A DNA stretch of 64,000 nucleotides from Bacteroidota bacterium (GTDB lineage: Bacteria > Bacteroidota > Ignavibacteria > UBA10030 > SZUA-254): the NCBI GenBank assembly GCA_036522515.1, contig DATDFQ010000056.1:310001-374000 (forward strand). Direction: 5' to 3'. Made by a program: the position numbers and the translations under genes. Numbering within the stretch: the stretch's first letter is position 1; the number at the start of each line of letters is the position of its first letter. Positions 32,857 through 42,225 of the stretch are shown in pieces. Under the pieces are notes generated by a model. That model saw only the letters and a program-made list of their open reading frames with translations, ran no database searches and was not told the origin of the DNA.

Positions 32857-35800
32857 ATGCCTCTCTGGATCCGACGCATCTTCGAAATCCTTGGCTTCGC
32901 GGCCCTCTATTTCGGCCTGGGAAGGCTCGGGCTTACGATCGGCGCCGTCTCGGGCTTTGCCACGCTCGTCTGGCCGCCCACCGGAATTTCGCTTGCGCTT
33001 CTTCTCCTCGTCGGGTACCGCCTCTCGCCCGGAATCCTCCTGGGGGCGTTTCTGGTAAACGCTTCGGTCGGCGCACCGCTCCTTGCCGCACTCTCCATTG
33101 GAACGGGAAACATGCTGGAAGCGGTTGCCGCCGTGTACCTCCTCCGGGCATTCGGATTCCGGAACTCGTTCGAGCGGCTTCAGGACGTCCTGGGGTTTGT
33201 GATCTTCGGCGTCCTGGTAAGCACGATCGTGAGCGCGACCGCCGGTGTGGCGACCCTGTCGGCGGCGGGCCTTGTCCCGGCTTCCAATGCGGCGTACACC
33301 TGGATTGCCTGGTGGGTGGGGGATGCGTTGGGCGCCCTCGTCCTCTGCCCCCTGATTCTCGCCTGGTTTCCGGCACGCGGCCCGGTGTTGCCCTTTCCCC
33401 GTTTCCTCGAAGCCATCTTCCTCGTTGTCATTCTGATCGGAGCAGCCGCGTTCAATTTCGGCGATTGGTTCGGTCCCGCGCTCGGACGCTACTTCCGGCC
33501 GTACTGCATCTTCCCCGTCCTGATCTGGGCTTCTCTCCGCTTTGAGCAGCGCGGCGCCACCAGCTCGACCTTCCTGCTCTCGATCATCGCGGTCTGGTTC
33601 ACCGCGGCGGGTGCGGGACCGTTTACGAGCGTGAGCCTCAGCGACCGCTTGATTTCGTTGCAGATGTTCATGGGCGTCCTGACGCTCACGACGCTCACCC
33701 TCGCCGCCGCGAGCGCCGAGCGGAGAGTCGCACTCGACTCCGTGCGAACCGGCCGGGATGAGCTCGAGGAGCGCGTCCGCCTGCGGACGCTCGAGTTGAC
33801 GGAGGCCAACAAGATGCTGAGCGAAGCCCAGGCGCAGGCGCACATCGGAAGCTGGTCGTGGGACGTCCTCTACGACAAGATTACATGGTCGGATGAGCTC
33901 TATGCAATATTTGGACTCGACCCCCGCGGGTTCGCCGGAACGTACGAGTCGTTCCTTCGGTCCGTTCATCCGGACGACCGGCACATGATCAAGCAGGGGA
34001 TCGAAGAATCCCTTCGCACGGGGGAGCCGTTCGCTCACGATCACCGCATCATCCGTCCGGACGGGACGGTCCGCGTCGTGCATGGGGAGGGGGCGGTGTT
34101 CAAATCGCCCGCCGGGGAAGTGCTGCGCCTGGCCGGCACGGCGCAGGATATCACCGAGCGGACCCTCCTCGAGGGGAAATTCCGCGAGTTGCTGGAATCG
34201 GCGCCCGACGCGATGCTGATCGTGGACAGGGCGGGACGCATCAGCCTGGTGAACTCCCAGACCGAGCGGCTCTTCGGGTTTGCGCGCGAGCAGCTGCTCG
34301 GGCGCGACTTCGAACTTCTCCTGCCGGAGCGGTTTCGGGCGAAACATGCGGAGCACCGCCGGGCCTATGTCTCCGATCCGCACGTCCGTCCGATGGGAGT
34401 GGGGATGGAATTGTTCGGTCTCCGGAAGGACGGCTCCGAGATTCCGGTCGAAATCAGCCTGAGCCCGAGCCAATCGGATAACGGCGTCCTCGTGATCGCC
34501 GCGATCCGGGATATCACGGAGCGAAAAAAGACGGAACTCGAGATCAAGCTCCTGAACGAACAACTTGAGCAACGGGTCCGGGAACGGACCGCCGAGCTGG
34601 AGGTGGTCAACAAGGCTTTCGCGGAGGAGATCCATGAGCGTATCGAGGCGCAGCAGCTTCTCCAGGGGATCATCGACAATTCCCCCGCCGTCGTCTATGT
34701 CAAGGACACCGACGGCCGGTATCTCCTGGTCAACAGGCGTTTCGGGGAGCTGTTCCATGTCTCGGGCAAAGCCGTCGTCGGAAAGACAGACCAGGATCTT
34801 TTCCCGGCTCCCATGGCGAGGCAGTTCCGGGTGAACGACCTGGAGGTTCTCCGGAGCGGAGGGGCCCTTGAGAAGGAGGAGACTGCCCCCCACGACGACG
34901 GGCCGCACACGTACATATCGCTGAAGGTTCCGCTGTATAACGAATCGGGGAGTCCGTTCGCAATCTGCGGCATCTCCACGGACATCACCGACCGGAAACA
35001 CGCCGAGGAGGAGACGAGCCGGAGCCGGGAGCGATACCGGGGGTTCTTCGAAAACTCCCCCATCTCTCTCTGGGAGGAGGACTTTTCGGAAGTCAAAGCG
35101 GAGATCGACCGGTTAAGACAGGAGGGGGTCTCGGACTTCAGATCCTATTTCAGTTCTCATCCGGAGTCGGTGGCGGATTGCGCCGCGAAAGTCAGGGTGG
35201 TGGAGGTGAACAAGGCGACGCTCCGCATGTATGAGGCCGGGAGCACGTCCGATTTTTTTGCCGGCCTCCGGAAAGTCCTGAGCCGCGATTCCTACGACGT
35301 CTTCCGCGAGGAACTCGTGGCGATCGCCGGCGGGCTGACGGAGTTCGAAAGCGAGGACATCAATACCACCTCGCTCGGCAAGCGGATCGACATCTATCTG
35401 AAATGGTCGGTCGGTCCCGGGAACGAGAGAACCTACTCCAGGGTGCTCGTCTCGATCATCGATATCACGGAGAGAAAACGGATAGAAAAGCAGATCCGGT
35501 TGCTCGCGCAGGCGCTGGAGAGTACGACGGAGATGATCTGTATAACGAACCTTGAGAACCGGATCATCTTCGCCAACAAGGCATTCCTGGGCGCGTACGG
35601 CTATTCGGAGAAGGAGATCCTCGGGGCCGATCCGGCGATTCTCCGTTCTCCGAGGAACCCCGCGGAAATCTCGGCCCAGATTTTCGAGCACACACGGTCG
35701 GAAGGGTGGACCGGTGAGCTTCTCAACCGGAAGAAGGACGGAAAGGAGTTTCCGGTCTACCTGAACACTTCGCGCATTCTGGACACCGACGGCACCCTTC

Positions 35801-36708
35801 TCGGCCTGATCGGCGTGGCTCGTGATATCAGCGACATCCGGAAGGCGGAGGATGTTCTCTGGGAGGCGGCGAGCAAGATCGAACGGCTGTTTGAGGCCTC
35901 CGCGGAACTGCCGCCGGTCCCCGTCAAGAACCACGACCCGTACAGCACCGATCCGGCAAAAAGGAAGCACGACCTTGCGCGGGATATCAGCGAGGTCATC
36001 GGCATGCTGCGGACCCGGGCGCAGCAGACCCTCAGCTTTTCCTCCCTCGCCTCGCACCAGTTGCGCACGCCGCTCACGATCCTGCGGAGCCAGCTGGAAA
36101 ACGCCCTTCGACCGGACCTCTCCGCCGCATCGCTCCGGAAAACCCTGAGTTCAACATACGACGAAATCCTCCACCTGAGCCACGTCGTCGATGTCCTCCT
36201 CAGCCTGAGCAGAATGCAGGCGGGGACCGCCAGGCCTGCTGTTCAGGAAATCGATTTCTACCACCTGTTGAAGGAGTTCCACCGCGAATCCCTCCTCCTG
36301 GCCCGTGAAAAGAAAATCTCTGTCGTGTTCGAAAAAGGGCCCCGCGCTTCGATCCACGCGGACCCCGAGCAGATTCGCCAGGTCCTCCTCAATCTGCTCG
36401 ATAACGCGATCAAATATACTCCCGTCAGGGGCCGGATCGGATTCATGTACACGGTCGGGGAGAGCGAACTTCTCTTTCAAATCGAGAATTCCGGCGATGG
36501 GATCGGCCCCGGAACCCTGCCGCATATCTTTGATCCGTTCAGGAGCGGGGAATCGGAGAAGAGCGCGGAGCAGGGGACGGGGCTCGGACTCGCTCTCGCG
36601 AAGTGGATTGTGGAAAGCCATCGGGGAACGATCGAGGCGCGAAGCATCCCCGGAGAGAAGACGACGTTCTCGATCCGGCTGCCGGTGGGGACGCCCTCGC
36701 GGGAGTGA
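32857..36708 (+). CDS. MASE1-domain multi-PAS sensor histidine kinase
   Basis: 1,283 residues from ATG 32857 (a GTG at 32815 would add 14). Order: MASE1 membrane sensor with about eight helices (about 1-290; LTIGAVSGFATLVWPPTGIS, WIAWWVGDALGALVLCPLIL), coiled coil, PAS1 (about 325-433), PAS2 (441-556), second coiled coil, PAS3 (599-713), PAS4 (726-873, longer, with ENSPISLWEEDFSEVK), PAS5 (881-998), HisKA (SLASHQLRTPLTIL, His about 1067) and HATPase (LLNLLDNAIKY, ENSGDGIGP, GTGLGLALAKWI). It phosphorylates, presumably, the regulator encoded 98 bp upstream. Signals unknown; PAS3 resembles PAS_4-type ligand pockets. No receiver domain is fused. It converges on recX. Confidence 0.93.
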   Translation: MPLWIRRIFEILGFAALYFGLGRLGLTIGAVSGFATLVWPPTGISLALLLLVGYRLSPGILLGAFLVNASVGAPLLAALSIGTGNMLEAVAAVYLLRAFGFRNSFERLQDVLGFVIFGVLVSTIVSATAGVATLSAAGLVPASNAAYTWIAWWVGDALGALVLCPLILAWFPARGPVLPFPRFLEAIFLVVILIGAAAFNFGDWFGPALGRYFRPYCIFPVLIWASLRFEQRGATSSTFLLSIIAVWFTAAGAGPFTSVSLSDRLISLQMFMGVLTLTTLTLAAASAERRVALDSVRTGRDELEERVRLRTLELTEANKMLSEAQAQAHIGSWSWDVLYDKITWSDELYAIFGLDPRGFAGTYESFLRSVHPDDRHMIKQGIEESLRTGEPFAHDHRIIRPDGTVRVVHGEGAVFKSPAGEVLRLAGTAQDITERTLLEGKFRELLESAPDAMLIVDRAGRISLVNSQTERLFGFAREQLLGRDFELLLPERFRAKHAEHRRAYVSDPHVRPMGVGMELFGLRKDGSEIPVEISLSPSQSDNGVLVIAAIRDITERKKTELEIKLLNEQLEQRVRERTAELEVVNKAFAEEIHERIEAQQLLQGIIDNSPAVVYVKDTDGRYLLVNRRFGELFHVSGKAVVGKTDQDLFPAPMARQFRVNDLEVLRSGGALEKEETAPHDDGPHTYISLKVPLYNESGSPFAICGISTDITDRKHAEEETSRSRERYRGFFENSPISLWEEDFSEVKAEIDRLRQEGVSDFRSYFSSHPESVADCAAKVRVVEVNKATLRMYEAGSTSDFFAGLRKVLSRDSYDVFREELVAIAGGLTEFESEDINTTSLGKRIDIYLKWSVGPGNERTYSRVLVSIIDITERKRIEKQIRLLAQALESTTEMICITNLENRIIFANKAFLGAYGYSEKEILGADPAILRSPRNPAEISAQIFEHTRSEGWTGELLNRKKDGKEFPVYLNTSRILDTDGTLLGLIGVARDISDIRKAEDVLWEAASKIERLFEASAELPPVPVKNHDPYSTDPAKRKHDLARDISEVIGMLRTRAQQTLSFSSLASHQLRTPLTILRSQLENALRPDLSAASLRKTLSSTYDEILHLSHVVDVLLSLSRMQAGTARPAVQEIDFYHLLKEFHRESLLLAREKKISVVFEKGPRASIHADPEQIRQVLLNLLDNAIKYTPVRGRIGFMYTVGESELLFQIENSGDGIGPGTLPHIFDPFRSGESEKSAEQGTGLGLALAKWIVESHRGTIEARSIPGEKTTFSIRLPVGTPSRE

Positions 36709-36719
36709 CGCGAAGCCGG

Positions 36720-37364
36720 CTAGGGCGCGTCTTCGCCGAACAGCCTGTTCATCACCGCCGTGATGGTCTGCCAGTCGAATCCCCTGCGGCCGAGGAACTG
36801 TGCCGCCCGGTTTCGTTGCCGGTCGGTCGGGCTTTGTTTCCGGGAAGAGCGGTACCGTTTGAGAAGTTTGGAAGCCGCCTCGAAGGCAACCGCCTCCTCC
36901 TCGTCCTGCGCCGCAGCGTCGAGTACCTCCCGTATCACCTGTTCGGGGACGCCCTTCCGCCGGAGCTCCAGCTGCAAGAGAATGCGGCCGAGCGCCCTTC
37001 GCATGCGCGCGTCGTGAACGAATGCCCGCGCGAAACGCCTGTCGTCAAGCATCCGGAGCTGGCGCAACTGTTCGATGACGGATTCGACGGTGGCGGGATG
37101 GAATTCATGTTCGAGGAGGTCGGTCCTGAGCTCGGCTTCGCTCCGGAGTCGCCCGCTGAGCAGCTTCAGCGCGCGGTTTCTGGCAAGACTTGATTCCTGC
37201 GAAGCCCGGATCCCGTCCAGCTCCTCCCCGGTGAGAGAATCACCCTTCCGGAGGCCGGACCGGAGCAACACCTCCTCGTTCAGGCCGAACGCGAATTCAC
37301 CGTCGATAAACAGGTCCACCCGGCGGCGGTCCCGTTTCCGGCGCTCGATGTTCGTCACGATCAT
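36720..37364 (-). CDS. recX: regulatory protein RecX
   Basis: 214 residues, three-helix RecX repeats (ALKLLSGRLRSEAELRTDLL, LRMLDDRRFARAFVHDAR, LGRILLQLELRRKGVPEQVI). RecX binds RecA filaments and limits their activity. Encoded 24 bp downstream of recA on the same strand, the usual arrangement. The C-terminal third (about 165-214, RNRAAQFLGRRGFDWQTITA) matches the last repeat. ATG start. Confidence 0.95.
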   Translation of the reverse strand: MIVTNIERRKRDRRRVDLFIDGEFAFGLNEEVLLRSGLRKGDSLTGEELDGIRASQESSLARNRALKLLSGRLRSEAELRTDLLEHEFHPATVESVIEQLRQLRMLDDRRFARAFVHDARMRRALGRILLQLELRRKGVPEQVIREVLDAAAQDEEEAVAFEAASKLLKRYRSSRKQSPTDRQRNRAAQFLGRRGFDWQTITAVMNRLFGEDAP

Positions 37365-37388
37365 GAGCGGGCGATCGTCCCCCGGTGG

Positions 37389-38477
37389 TCAGACCTTTGC
37401 GGGCTTTTTCAGCGACGACTCCAGCTTCGGGGGGGGCGCTTCGGTTTTTACGTGCTTCGCCTGCCCGTCCTCTTCGATCAAGCCGAGCTTCCTCCGCATC
37501 ACCTGGTCGATCTCTCTGGCAACCTTCTCGTTTTCCTGCAGATACCGCTTCACCGCGTCCCGCCCCTGGCCGATCCGTTCGGGTCCGTAAGCGAACCATG
37601 ATCCGCTTTTGGTGATCACGTTCTGGTCGACCGCGATGTCAATGAGGTCTCCGAGCCTGGAGATCCCCTCGTTGTAGAGGATGTCGAATTGCGCCTCCCT
37701 GAACGGGGGGGCGACCTTGTTCTTCACCACTTTGACCTTCACCCGGTTGCCGACGACGTTCTGGCCGTCTTTGATCGCCTCGATGCGGCGGACGTCGAGG
37801 CGGAGCGAGGCATAAAACTTCAGGGCATTGCCGCCGGTCGTGGTTTCCGGATTTCCGAACATGATGCCGATCTTCTGGCGGAGCTGGTTCGTAAAGATCA
37901 CGGTAGTTTTCGATTTGCTGATCGCCGCAGTGAGCTTCCGCAGGGCCTGCGACATCAGGCGAGCCTGGACGCCCATCGTGGGGTCGCCCATCTCTCCCTC
38001 GATTTCCGCGCGGGGAGTGAGCGCCGCGACCGAATCGACGACGACCACGTCGAGCGCTCCGCTGCGGACGAGGGTCTCCACGATTTCCAGCGCCTGCTCG
38101 CCGTATTCGGGCTGGGAGAGCATCAGGTTGTTCACGTCGACGCCGAGTTTCTTCGCGTAGCCGAGGTCCAGCGCGTGCTCGGTATCGATAAACGCCGCGA
38201 TCCCGTGTTTCCTCTGCGCTTCGGCGATCACGTGGAGGCAGATCGTCGTTTTGCCGGACGCCTCGGGACCGAAAATCTCCACGACCCGGCCCCGCGGAAT
38301 CCCGCCGATGCCGGTGGCGGCGTCGAGTGATATGGAACCGGTCGAAATGAATTCAATTTTTGCGATCGGCCCCTCGCCGAGCTTCATGATCGCGCCTTTG
38401 CCGTGCTGCTTCTCGATCTGTTCGATCGCGATCCGCAGCGCCTGCAGCCGGGACTCCCTGTTCGTTGTTTCTTCCAC
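37389..38477 (-). CDS. recA: recombinase RecA
   Basis: 362 residues. Walker [10 protein letters not shown] (about 67-75), MAW-like L1 region [21 protein letters not shown]2 region [30 protein letters not shown], Walker [10 protein letters not shown]. The start is GTG at 38477, preceded by AAGGAGGT at good spacing. Central to homologous recombination and, where present, SOS control; no LexA box is obvious to me upstream. Intact and of normal length, lacking any intein. Confidence 0.98.
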   Translation of the reverse strand: MEETTNRESRLQALRIAIEQIEKQHGKGAIMKLGEGPIAKIEFISTGSISLDAATGIGGIPRGRVVEIFGPEASGKTTICLHVIAEAQRKHGIAAFIDTEHALDLGYAKKLGVDVNNLMLSQPEYGEQALEIVETLVRSGALDVVVVDSVAALTPRAEIEGEMGDPTMGVQARLMSQALRKLTAAISKSKTTVIFTNQLRQKIGIMFGNPETTTGGNALKFYASLRLDVRRIEAIKDGQNVVGNRVKVKVVKNKVAPPFREAQFDILYNEGISRLGDLIDIAVDQNVITKSGSWFAYGPERIGQGRDAVKRYLQENEKVAREIDQVMRRKLGLIEEDGQAKHVKTEAPPPKLESSLKKPAKV

Positions 38478-38533
38478 GATGAATACCTCCTTAGGGGTGA
38501 GTGGGTGATTGAGGCATCTGTTTGCGGCAGTCC

Positions 38534-38950
38534 TTACGGGGCGTGGTGCTTGAATCGTGTCAATAATTTCAGGACGATCGACTCGACCTGCTCGGTGTCG
38601 ATCGGTTTTTCCACGTAATCGTCCGCGCCGATTTCCTTTGCGGTCCGCCGGGCGTCGTAGTCGTCGATCGAGGACATAAACACGTAGGGGACATCGCGGT
38701 AGCGGGGATCGCTCCGGATTTTTTCAAAAAGGTCGAATCCGTTCATCGTTGGCATTCGCACGTCGCTGAGGATGAGATCGGGTTTCTTTTTCCTGATTTT
38801 CCTCAACGCCGACTCGCCGCTGTCCGCGGTCACCACCTCGAACGGGGCGTTCTCAACCGCAGACTTGATCATGCTCAGCCACGGCGCCTCGTCGTCAATG
38901 AACAGAACGGTCTTGGTCTTGCCTCTGGATCGTTCGACCATACGTGTCAA
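38534..38950 (-). CDS. single-domain response regulator (receiver only)
   Basis: 138 residues, just a CheY-like receiver: acidic pocket [14 protein letters not shown], phospho-acceptor Asp in [17 protein letters not shown], Ser in VFMSSIDD, Lys in [12 protein letters not shown]. No output domain, so it must act by protein contact or as a phospho-relay. Placed between thpR and recA in the pgsA-recX run, 56 bp before recA. No kinase gene adjoins it. ATG at 38950; a second ATG three codons on is possible. Confidence 0.92.
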   Translation of the reverse strand: MTRMVERSRGKTKTVLFIDDEAPWLSMIKSAVENAPFEVVTADSGESALRKIRKKKPDLILSDVRMPTMNGFDLFEKIRSDPRYRDVPYVFMSSIDDYDARRTAKEIGADDYVEKPIDTEQVESIVLKLLTRFKHHAP

Positions 38951-38960
38951 GAGAATGCTG

Positions 38961-39527
38961 TTATGAGTGCAGGTGAAGTGACGTTAAGGCTGAGTACTCC
39001 CCTCCCTGAGGTCTCAACACGCTCTTCATAACCAGAATTTCGGAGATAGTTTCCTTCCGCGGTTCAAAGGTAAGCTTTTCCAGCTTGGGAGTCAAGTTGC
39101 GCAGGCCCCGCGGCCCGCGCACACGGCCAAGAGTGATGTGCGGGCGGAAGGGACGGTCCTCGATTGGAAACCCGAAGGAAGCCAGGGCCCTGTCGAGCGA
39201 GCTCTTGAGGCTTGCGAGCGATCCGTCGTCGTTCCGGCATCCGATCCAGATCACCTTCGGGTGGCGCCGGTCGGGGAAGGCGCCGATCCCCTCGTACGTG
39301 ACCTCGAACGGACGGAATTCGCGGCAGGCAGAGCCCGTCGCCGCCAGGACGCCCGGGAGGATGGATTCATCGACCGCTCCCAGGAACTTGACAGTGGTGT
39401 GGGATTTTTCCGGCGATTCCCATCGGACGTCGGCATCCGCCTCCGCGAGCGCCTCCTGGAGGGCGATCATCGCATCCCGGACCGGGGAAGGCGTGTCGAA
39501 GGCGATGAACGTGCGGATCGATCCCAT
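38961..39527 (-). CDS. thpR: RNA 2',3'-cyclic phosphodiesterase (ThpR/LigT)
   Basis: 188 residues of the 2H phosphoesterase superfamily. The two HxT motifs are HTTVKFLG (about 43-50) and HITLGRVR (about 129-136). Hydrolyses 2',3'-cyclic phosphates on RNA; E. coli ThpR also ligates tRNA halves weakly. Its ATG is 5 bp after the cinA stop, so the two are co-transcribed. Confidence 0.93.
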   Translation of the reverse strand: MGSIRTFIAFDTPSPVRDAMIALQEALAEADADVRWESPEKSHTTVKFLGAVDESILPGVLAATGSACREFRPFEVTYEGIGAFPDRRHPKVIWIGCRNDDGSLASLKSSLDRALASFGFPIEDRPFRPHITLGRVRGPRGLRNLTPKLEKLTFEPRKETISEILVMKSVLRPQGGEYSALTSLHLHS

Positions 39528-39532
39528 CCCGA

Positions 39533-40774
39533 CTACCCGATACCGAGCAACCCTCTTCGGACACGGTCGAGCGCTTCCTGGGCCGCGCGTTCCTTGACGA
39601 TGAGCCGCTCGGTGCCGAAGCGGAACTCGGCCGCGGACGTCGTGGCCGCGTCGGAATAGCCGATCCAGACGAGGCCGACCGGTTTTTCGGGGGAGCCTCC
39701 GTCCGGACCCGCGATCCCCGTGGTCGAAATCCCGATATCGGCGCCCGCGCGTGTCCGGACACCGCTTGCCATCGCTTCCGCCACTTCCCGGCTGACCGCG
39801 CCATGCTGTTCGATCAACCCGGGTGGGACGCCAAGGAGGTCGGTTTTTGAAACGTTGCTGTAAGCAACCACGACGCGGTCAAGATATCCGGACGCCCCCG
39901 GAACGTCGGTCAGCTTGTGGCCGATCAGGCCGCCCGTGCACGATTCGGCGACCGCGATTTTCAATCGACGCTCGCGGAGCATTTTTCCGACAACCTCTTC
40001 CAGGTCCTCCTCTCCGGTCCCGTAGACGTAGGAGCCGGCCTTCACGCGGATATGGGATTCTATCCTTCCGATCCTTTCTTCCGCGGCACGGCGGTCCGCG
40101 TCGACGACCGTGATCCGCATTCGAACACCCGAAGGGGAGGGAAGAAACGCGAGCCGGGCGCGGTCGAGGAAATCGCCGGTCGGGCCCAGCCGCGCCGCCA
40201 GCACCGTTTCTGAAATCCCGATCGTCTTGAGAGTCCGGTGGAGGATGAACGTTCCGCCCCCCTTCGATTTGAAATGGGGGACCACGAAATCGTCCATCAT
40301 GAATTCCATTTCGTGGGGAACGCCGGGCAGAACGATGAAGAATTTGTTCTCCCGTTCAAAGAGCTCCCCCGGGGCTGTCCCGTGATTGTTCGGAATGACG
40401 ACCGCGCCGCGCGGCACAAGGCTTTGCTCCTCGGAAGCCGCAGACCAGGCATAGTTGCGCTCCTTCAGAAAATTCTCGATCGACTTCCTGGCATCCGGAT
40501 CGGAAACGAGATCGGTATGGAAGAAGCGGCAGACCGCTTTTTTCGTAACGTCGTCGTGCGTCGGCCCGAGCCCTCCGGTCACCACGACAACATCGAACGC
40601 GGGAAAGGCCTCCTCGAACGCCTTCACGATTTCCTCCTCCTCATCGGCCACGGTCAGCATCCGAACGACCTCTATCCCCGCGCCGTTGAGCTTTCGGGCG
40701 ATGCTCGACGCGTTGGTGTTGACGACCTGCCCGATGAGCAGCTCGTCCCCGATTGTCAGGATGATGGACTTCAT
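39533..40774 (-). CDS. cinA: CinA-family protein (nicotinamide-nucleotide amidohydrolase/ADP-ribose pyrophosphatase type)
   Basis: 413 residues from ATG 40774; longer frames upstream belong to pgpA's shadow. N-terminal MoCF/COG1058 domain (1-170: SIILTIGDELLIGQVVNTNA, VVVTGGLGPTHDDVTKKA) and C-terminal CinA domain (about 255-410: VAESCTGGLIGHKLTDVPGA, ISTTGIAGPDGGSPEKPVG) carrying NMN deamidase activity in characterised members. The product recycles NMN formed by DNA ligase, which fits its frequent linkage to recA. Overlaps the pgpA stop by 4 nt. Confidence 0.95.
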   Translation of the reverse strand: MKSIILTIGDELLIGQVVNTNASSIARKLNGAGIEVVRMLTVADEEEEIVKAFEEAFPAFDVVVVTGGLGPTHDDVTKKAVCRFFHTDLVSDPDARKSIENFLKERNYAWSAASEEQSLVPRGAVVIPNNHGTAPGELFERENKFFIVLPGVPHEMEFMMDDFVVPHFKSKGGGTFILHRTLKTIGISETVLAARLGPTGDFLDRARLAFLPSPSGVRMRITVVDADRRAAEERIGRIESHIRVKAGSYVYGTGEEDLEEVVGKMLRERRLKIAVAESCTGGLIGHKLTDVPGASGYLDRVVVAYSNVSKTDLLGVPPGLIEQHGAVSREVAEAMASGVRTRAGADIGISTTGIAGPDGGSPEKPVGLVWIGYSDAATTSAAEFRFGTERLIVKERAAQEALDRVRRGLLGIG

Positions 40775-41268
40775 GAGAGCGCGGGAAGAAGGTAGAGCGC
40801 GAGCCTCGCCGCGACGTTCGCATAGAGGGCCGCGGCCACGTCGTCGAGCATGATTCCCCACCCGTGCTGGAGCGCCTCCAGGCGGCGGGCGGGCGGGGGC
40901 TTCACGATATCGAAGAGCCGGAAGAGGAGAAACGAGAGGCCCGCGATCCAGATCCCCTTGGGGAGAAAGAGGAGGGAGATCCACATGCCGACCACCTCGT
41001 CCACGACGACGACCGGCGGATCTTCCCCGAGTTCCTCCTCCATCCGGGCCGAAGCGAAGACGCCGATGAAGAACATCGCCACCGCGGCGGAGCACATCAG
41101 GACCGGTTGTTCGAACCCGGGGATCAGGTAGAAAGCGAGCCCGACGAGACTCCCCGCGGTTCCCGGCGCGACGGGAGAATACCCGGAGAAGAGCCCGGTG
41201 GCGATCATGCGGACGGGAAGGGAGGGCGGTGTCCTCTCAGGAACCTGCGGGACCGAAGTATCGGGCAT
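40771..41268 (-). CDS. pgpA: phosphatidylglycerophosphatase A (PgpA)
   Basis: 165 residues from ATG 41268 (MPDTSV), overlapping the pgsA end by 32 nt; starts at 41343 or 41208 are possible but less natural. Inner-membrane phosphatase converting phosphatidylglycerol phosphate to phosphatidylglycerol. Family marks: ATGLFSGYSPVAPGTAGSLV, VVVDEVVGMWISLLFLP (metal-binding Asp/Glu), FLLFRLFDIVKPPPARRLEA and GIMLDDVAAALYAN. Adjacent to pgsA, which makes its substrate. Confidence 0.93.
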   Translation of the reverse strand: MPDTSVPQVPERTPPSLPVRMIATGLFSGYSPVAPGTAGSLVGLAFYLIPGFEQPVLMCSAAVAMFFIGVFASARMEEELGEDPPVVVVDEVVGMWISLLFLPKGIWIAGLSFLLFRLFDIVKPPPARRLEALQHGWGIMLDDVAAALYANVAARLALYLLPALS

Positions 41269-41848
41269 AAAGTTCGCGCAGGAATTTTCGGTTGTCGAAC
41301 AGGTAGACGATGCCCGTTCCGATGGCTGAGAACGCCACGACAAGCATCATGCCGAAGAGCACCTGCCTGTTCATGAGCGTTTCGATGAGCCCGTTGAAGT
41401 TCCGCCGGACGAATTCGACCTGGCTCGCGACATAGACAATGAGAATATAGTAAATGATGGCAAACTCCCCGAACGTCTTCGCCTGGGCGGTCTTCGAAGT
41501 GACGATCGGCTGATTCCGCCATTCTGCGTAGCTGCGCAGCGAGGTGATGATAAGGTCCCGGGCGATGATGACCCAGACCATCCAGGCGTCGACGAGCTTG
41601 AGCCATACGAAGGCAAAGAGCGCCGCTCCGGCGAGGATCTTGTCGGCGAGAGGGTCGAGAAATTTTCCCCAGCGTGTGACGTAGCCATACCGCCGTGCGA
41701 CCCACCCGTCATACCAATCGGTGAGCGCGGCGATGATGTACGTTGCGAGGGCGAGTTCTTTGAGGAACGGCGAGTCGGAAAAAAGGAGGACAACGAAGAG
41801 GGGAGTGAGGACGATCCGGAGAATCGTGAGCGAATTCGGGATGGACAT
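41237..41848 (-). CDS. pgsA: CDP-diacylglycerol-glycerol-3-phosphate 3-phosphatidyltransferase (PgsA)
   Basis: 203 residues, integral membrane. The CDP-alcohol phosphotransferase signature D-x2-DG-x2-AR-x8-G-x3-D-x3-D is complete (DWYDGWVARRYG, KFLDPLADK). Commits CDP-diacylglycerol to phosphatidylglycerol synthesis. N-terminus SIPNSLTILRIVLTPLFVVL is standard, so the ATG at 41848 is safe. First gene of the pgsA-pgpA-cinA-thpR run. Confidence 0.96.
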   Translation of the reverse strand: MSIPNSLTILRIVLTPLFVVLLFSDSPFLKELALATYIIAALTDWYDGWVARRYGYVTRWGKFLDPLADKILAGAALFAFVWLKLVDAWMVWVIIARDLIITSLRSYAEWRNQPIVTSKTAQAKTFGEFAIIYYILIVYVASQVEFVRRNFNGLIETLMNRQVLFGMMLVVAFSAIGTGIVYLFDNRKFLRELYARYFGPAGS

Positions 41849-41870
41849 CAGCTCTTGATCGCGGGCAGAG

Positions 41871-42062
41871 CTACGCGGCTTTCTTCACCTTGCCTTGCTT
41901 GATACAGGTCGCGCACACGCGCATACGGTGGGTCCGGCCGTCGATCTGGGCGCGAACGCTGTGCAGATTTGGCAGCCAGCGGCGCCTCGTTTTGTTGTGG
42001 GCGTGGCTGACGTTGTTCCCGCTGATGGGTCTCTTTCCGCAGATCTCACATACTTTCGCCAT
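41871..42062 (-). CDS. rpmB: 50S ribosomal protein L28
   Basis: 63 residues, complete L28: [48 protein letters not shown]. It keeps four cysteines in two CxxC pairs, the zinc-binding (C+) type. ATG start; 22 bp upstream of pgsA. The 163-bp gap further upstream carries a family C repeat. Confidence 0.97.
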   Translation of the reverse strand: MAKVCEICGKRPISGNNVSHAHNKTRRRWLPNLHSVRAQIDGRTHRMRVCATCIKQGKVKKAA

Positions 42063-42144
42063 AATTTCCTCAAAGTTTAAAGGTGTTCCGACCGGGGTAG
42101 ATTCAATATAACTAAAAGTGCCTTCTCCTCCAAAACTATTTTCT

Positions 42145-42206
42145 GAAGGTCGCGCCTACCGATACCTCGACTGTTTCGTTCCGGTAGCCGCAGCCTTCAG
42201 GCTGCG
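42145..42206. repeat. palindromic repeat, family C, copy 2
   Basis: Matches 20320-20373: GAAGGTCGCGCCTACCGAT, then a variable spacer, then GGTAGCCGCAGCCT and AGGCTGCG forming the hairpin at 42189-42206. It lacks the first hairpin arm of copy 1. Between rpmB and an exporter permease stop. Confidence 0.75.
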
Positions 42207-42225
42207 GTCCTTGCGTTGGGTTCGG

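Noticed and set aside
32671-35001. 776-residue minus-strand open frame opposite the kinase gene
   Set aside because: Mirror frame of a high-GC coding region; composition is Arg/Pro/Asp-rich without domains, while the plus strand has clear MASE1 and PAS motifs.
40774-41095. Upstream extension of cinA
   Set aside because: The extra residues overlap pgpA in another frame and lack homology; cinA begins at MKSIILTIGDELLIG.
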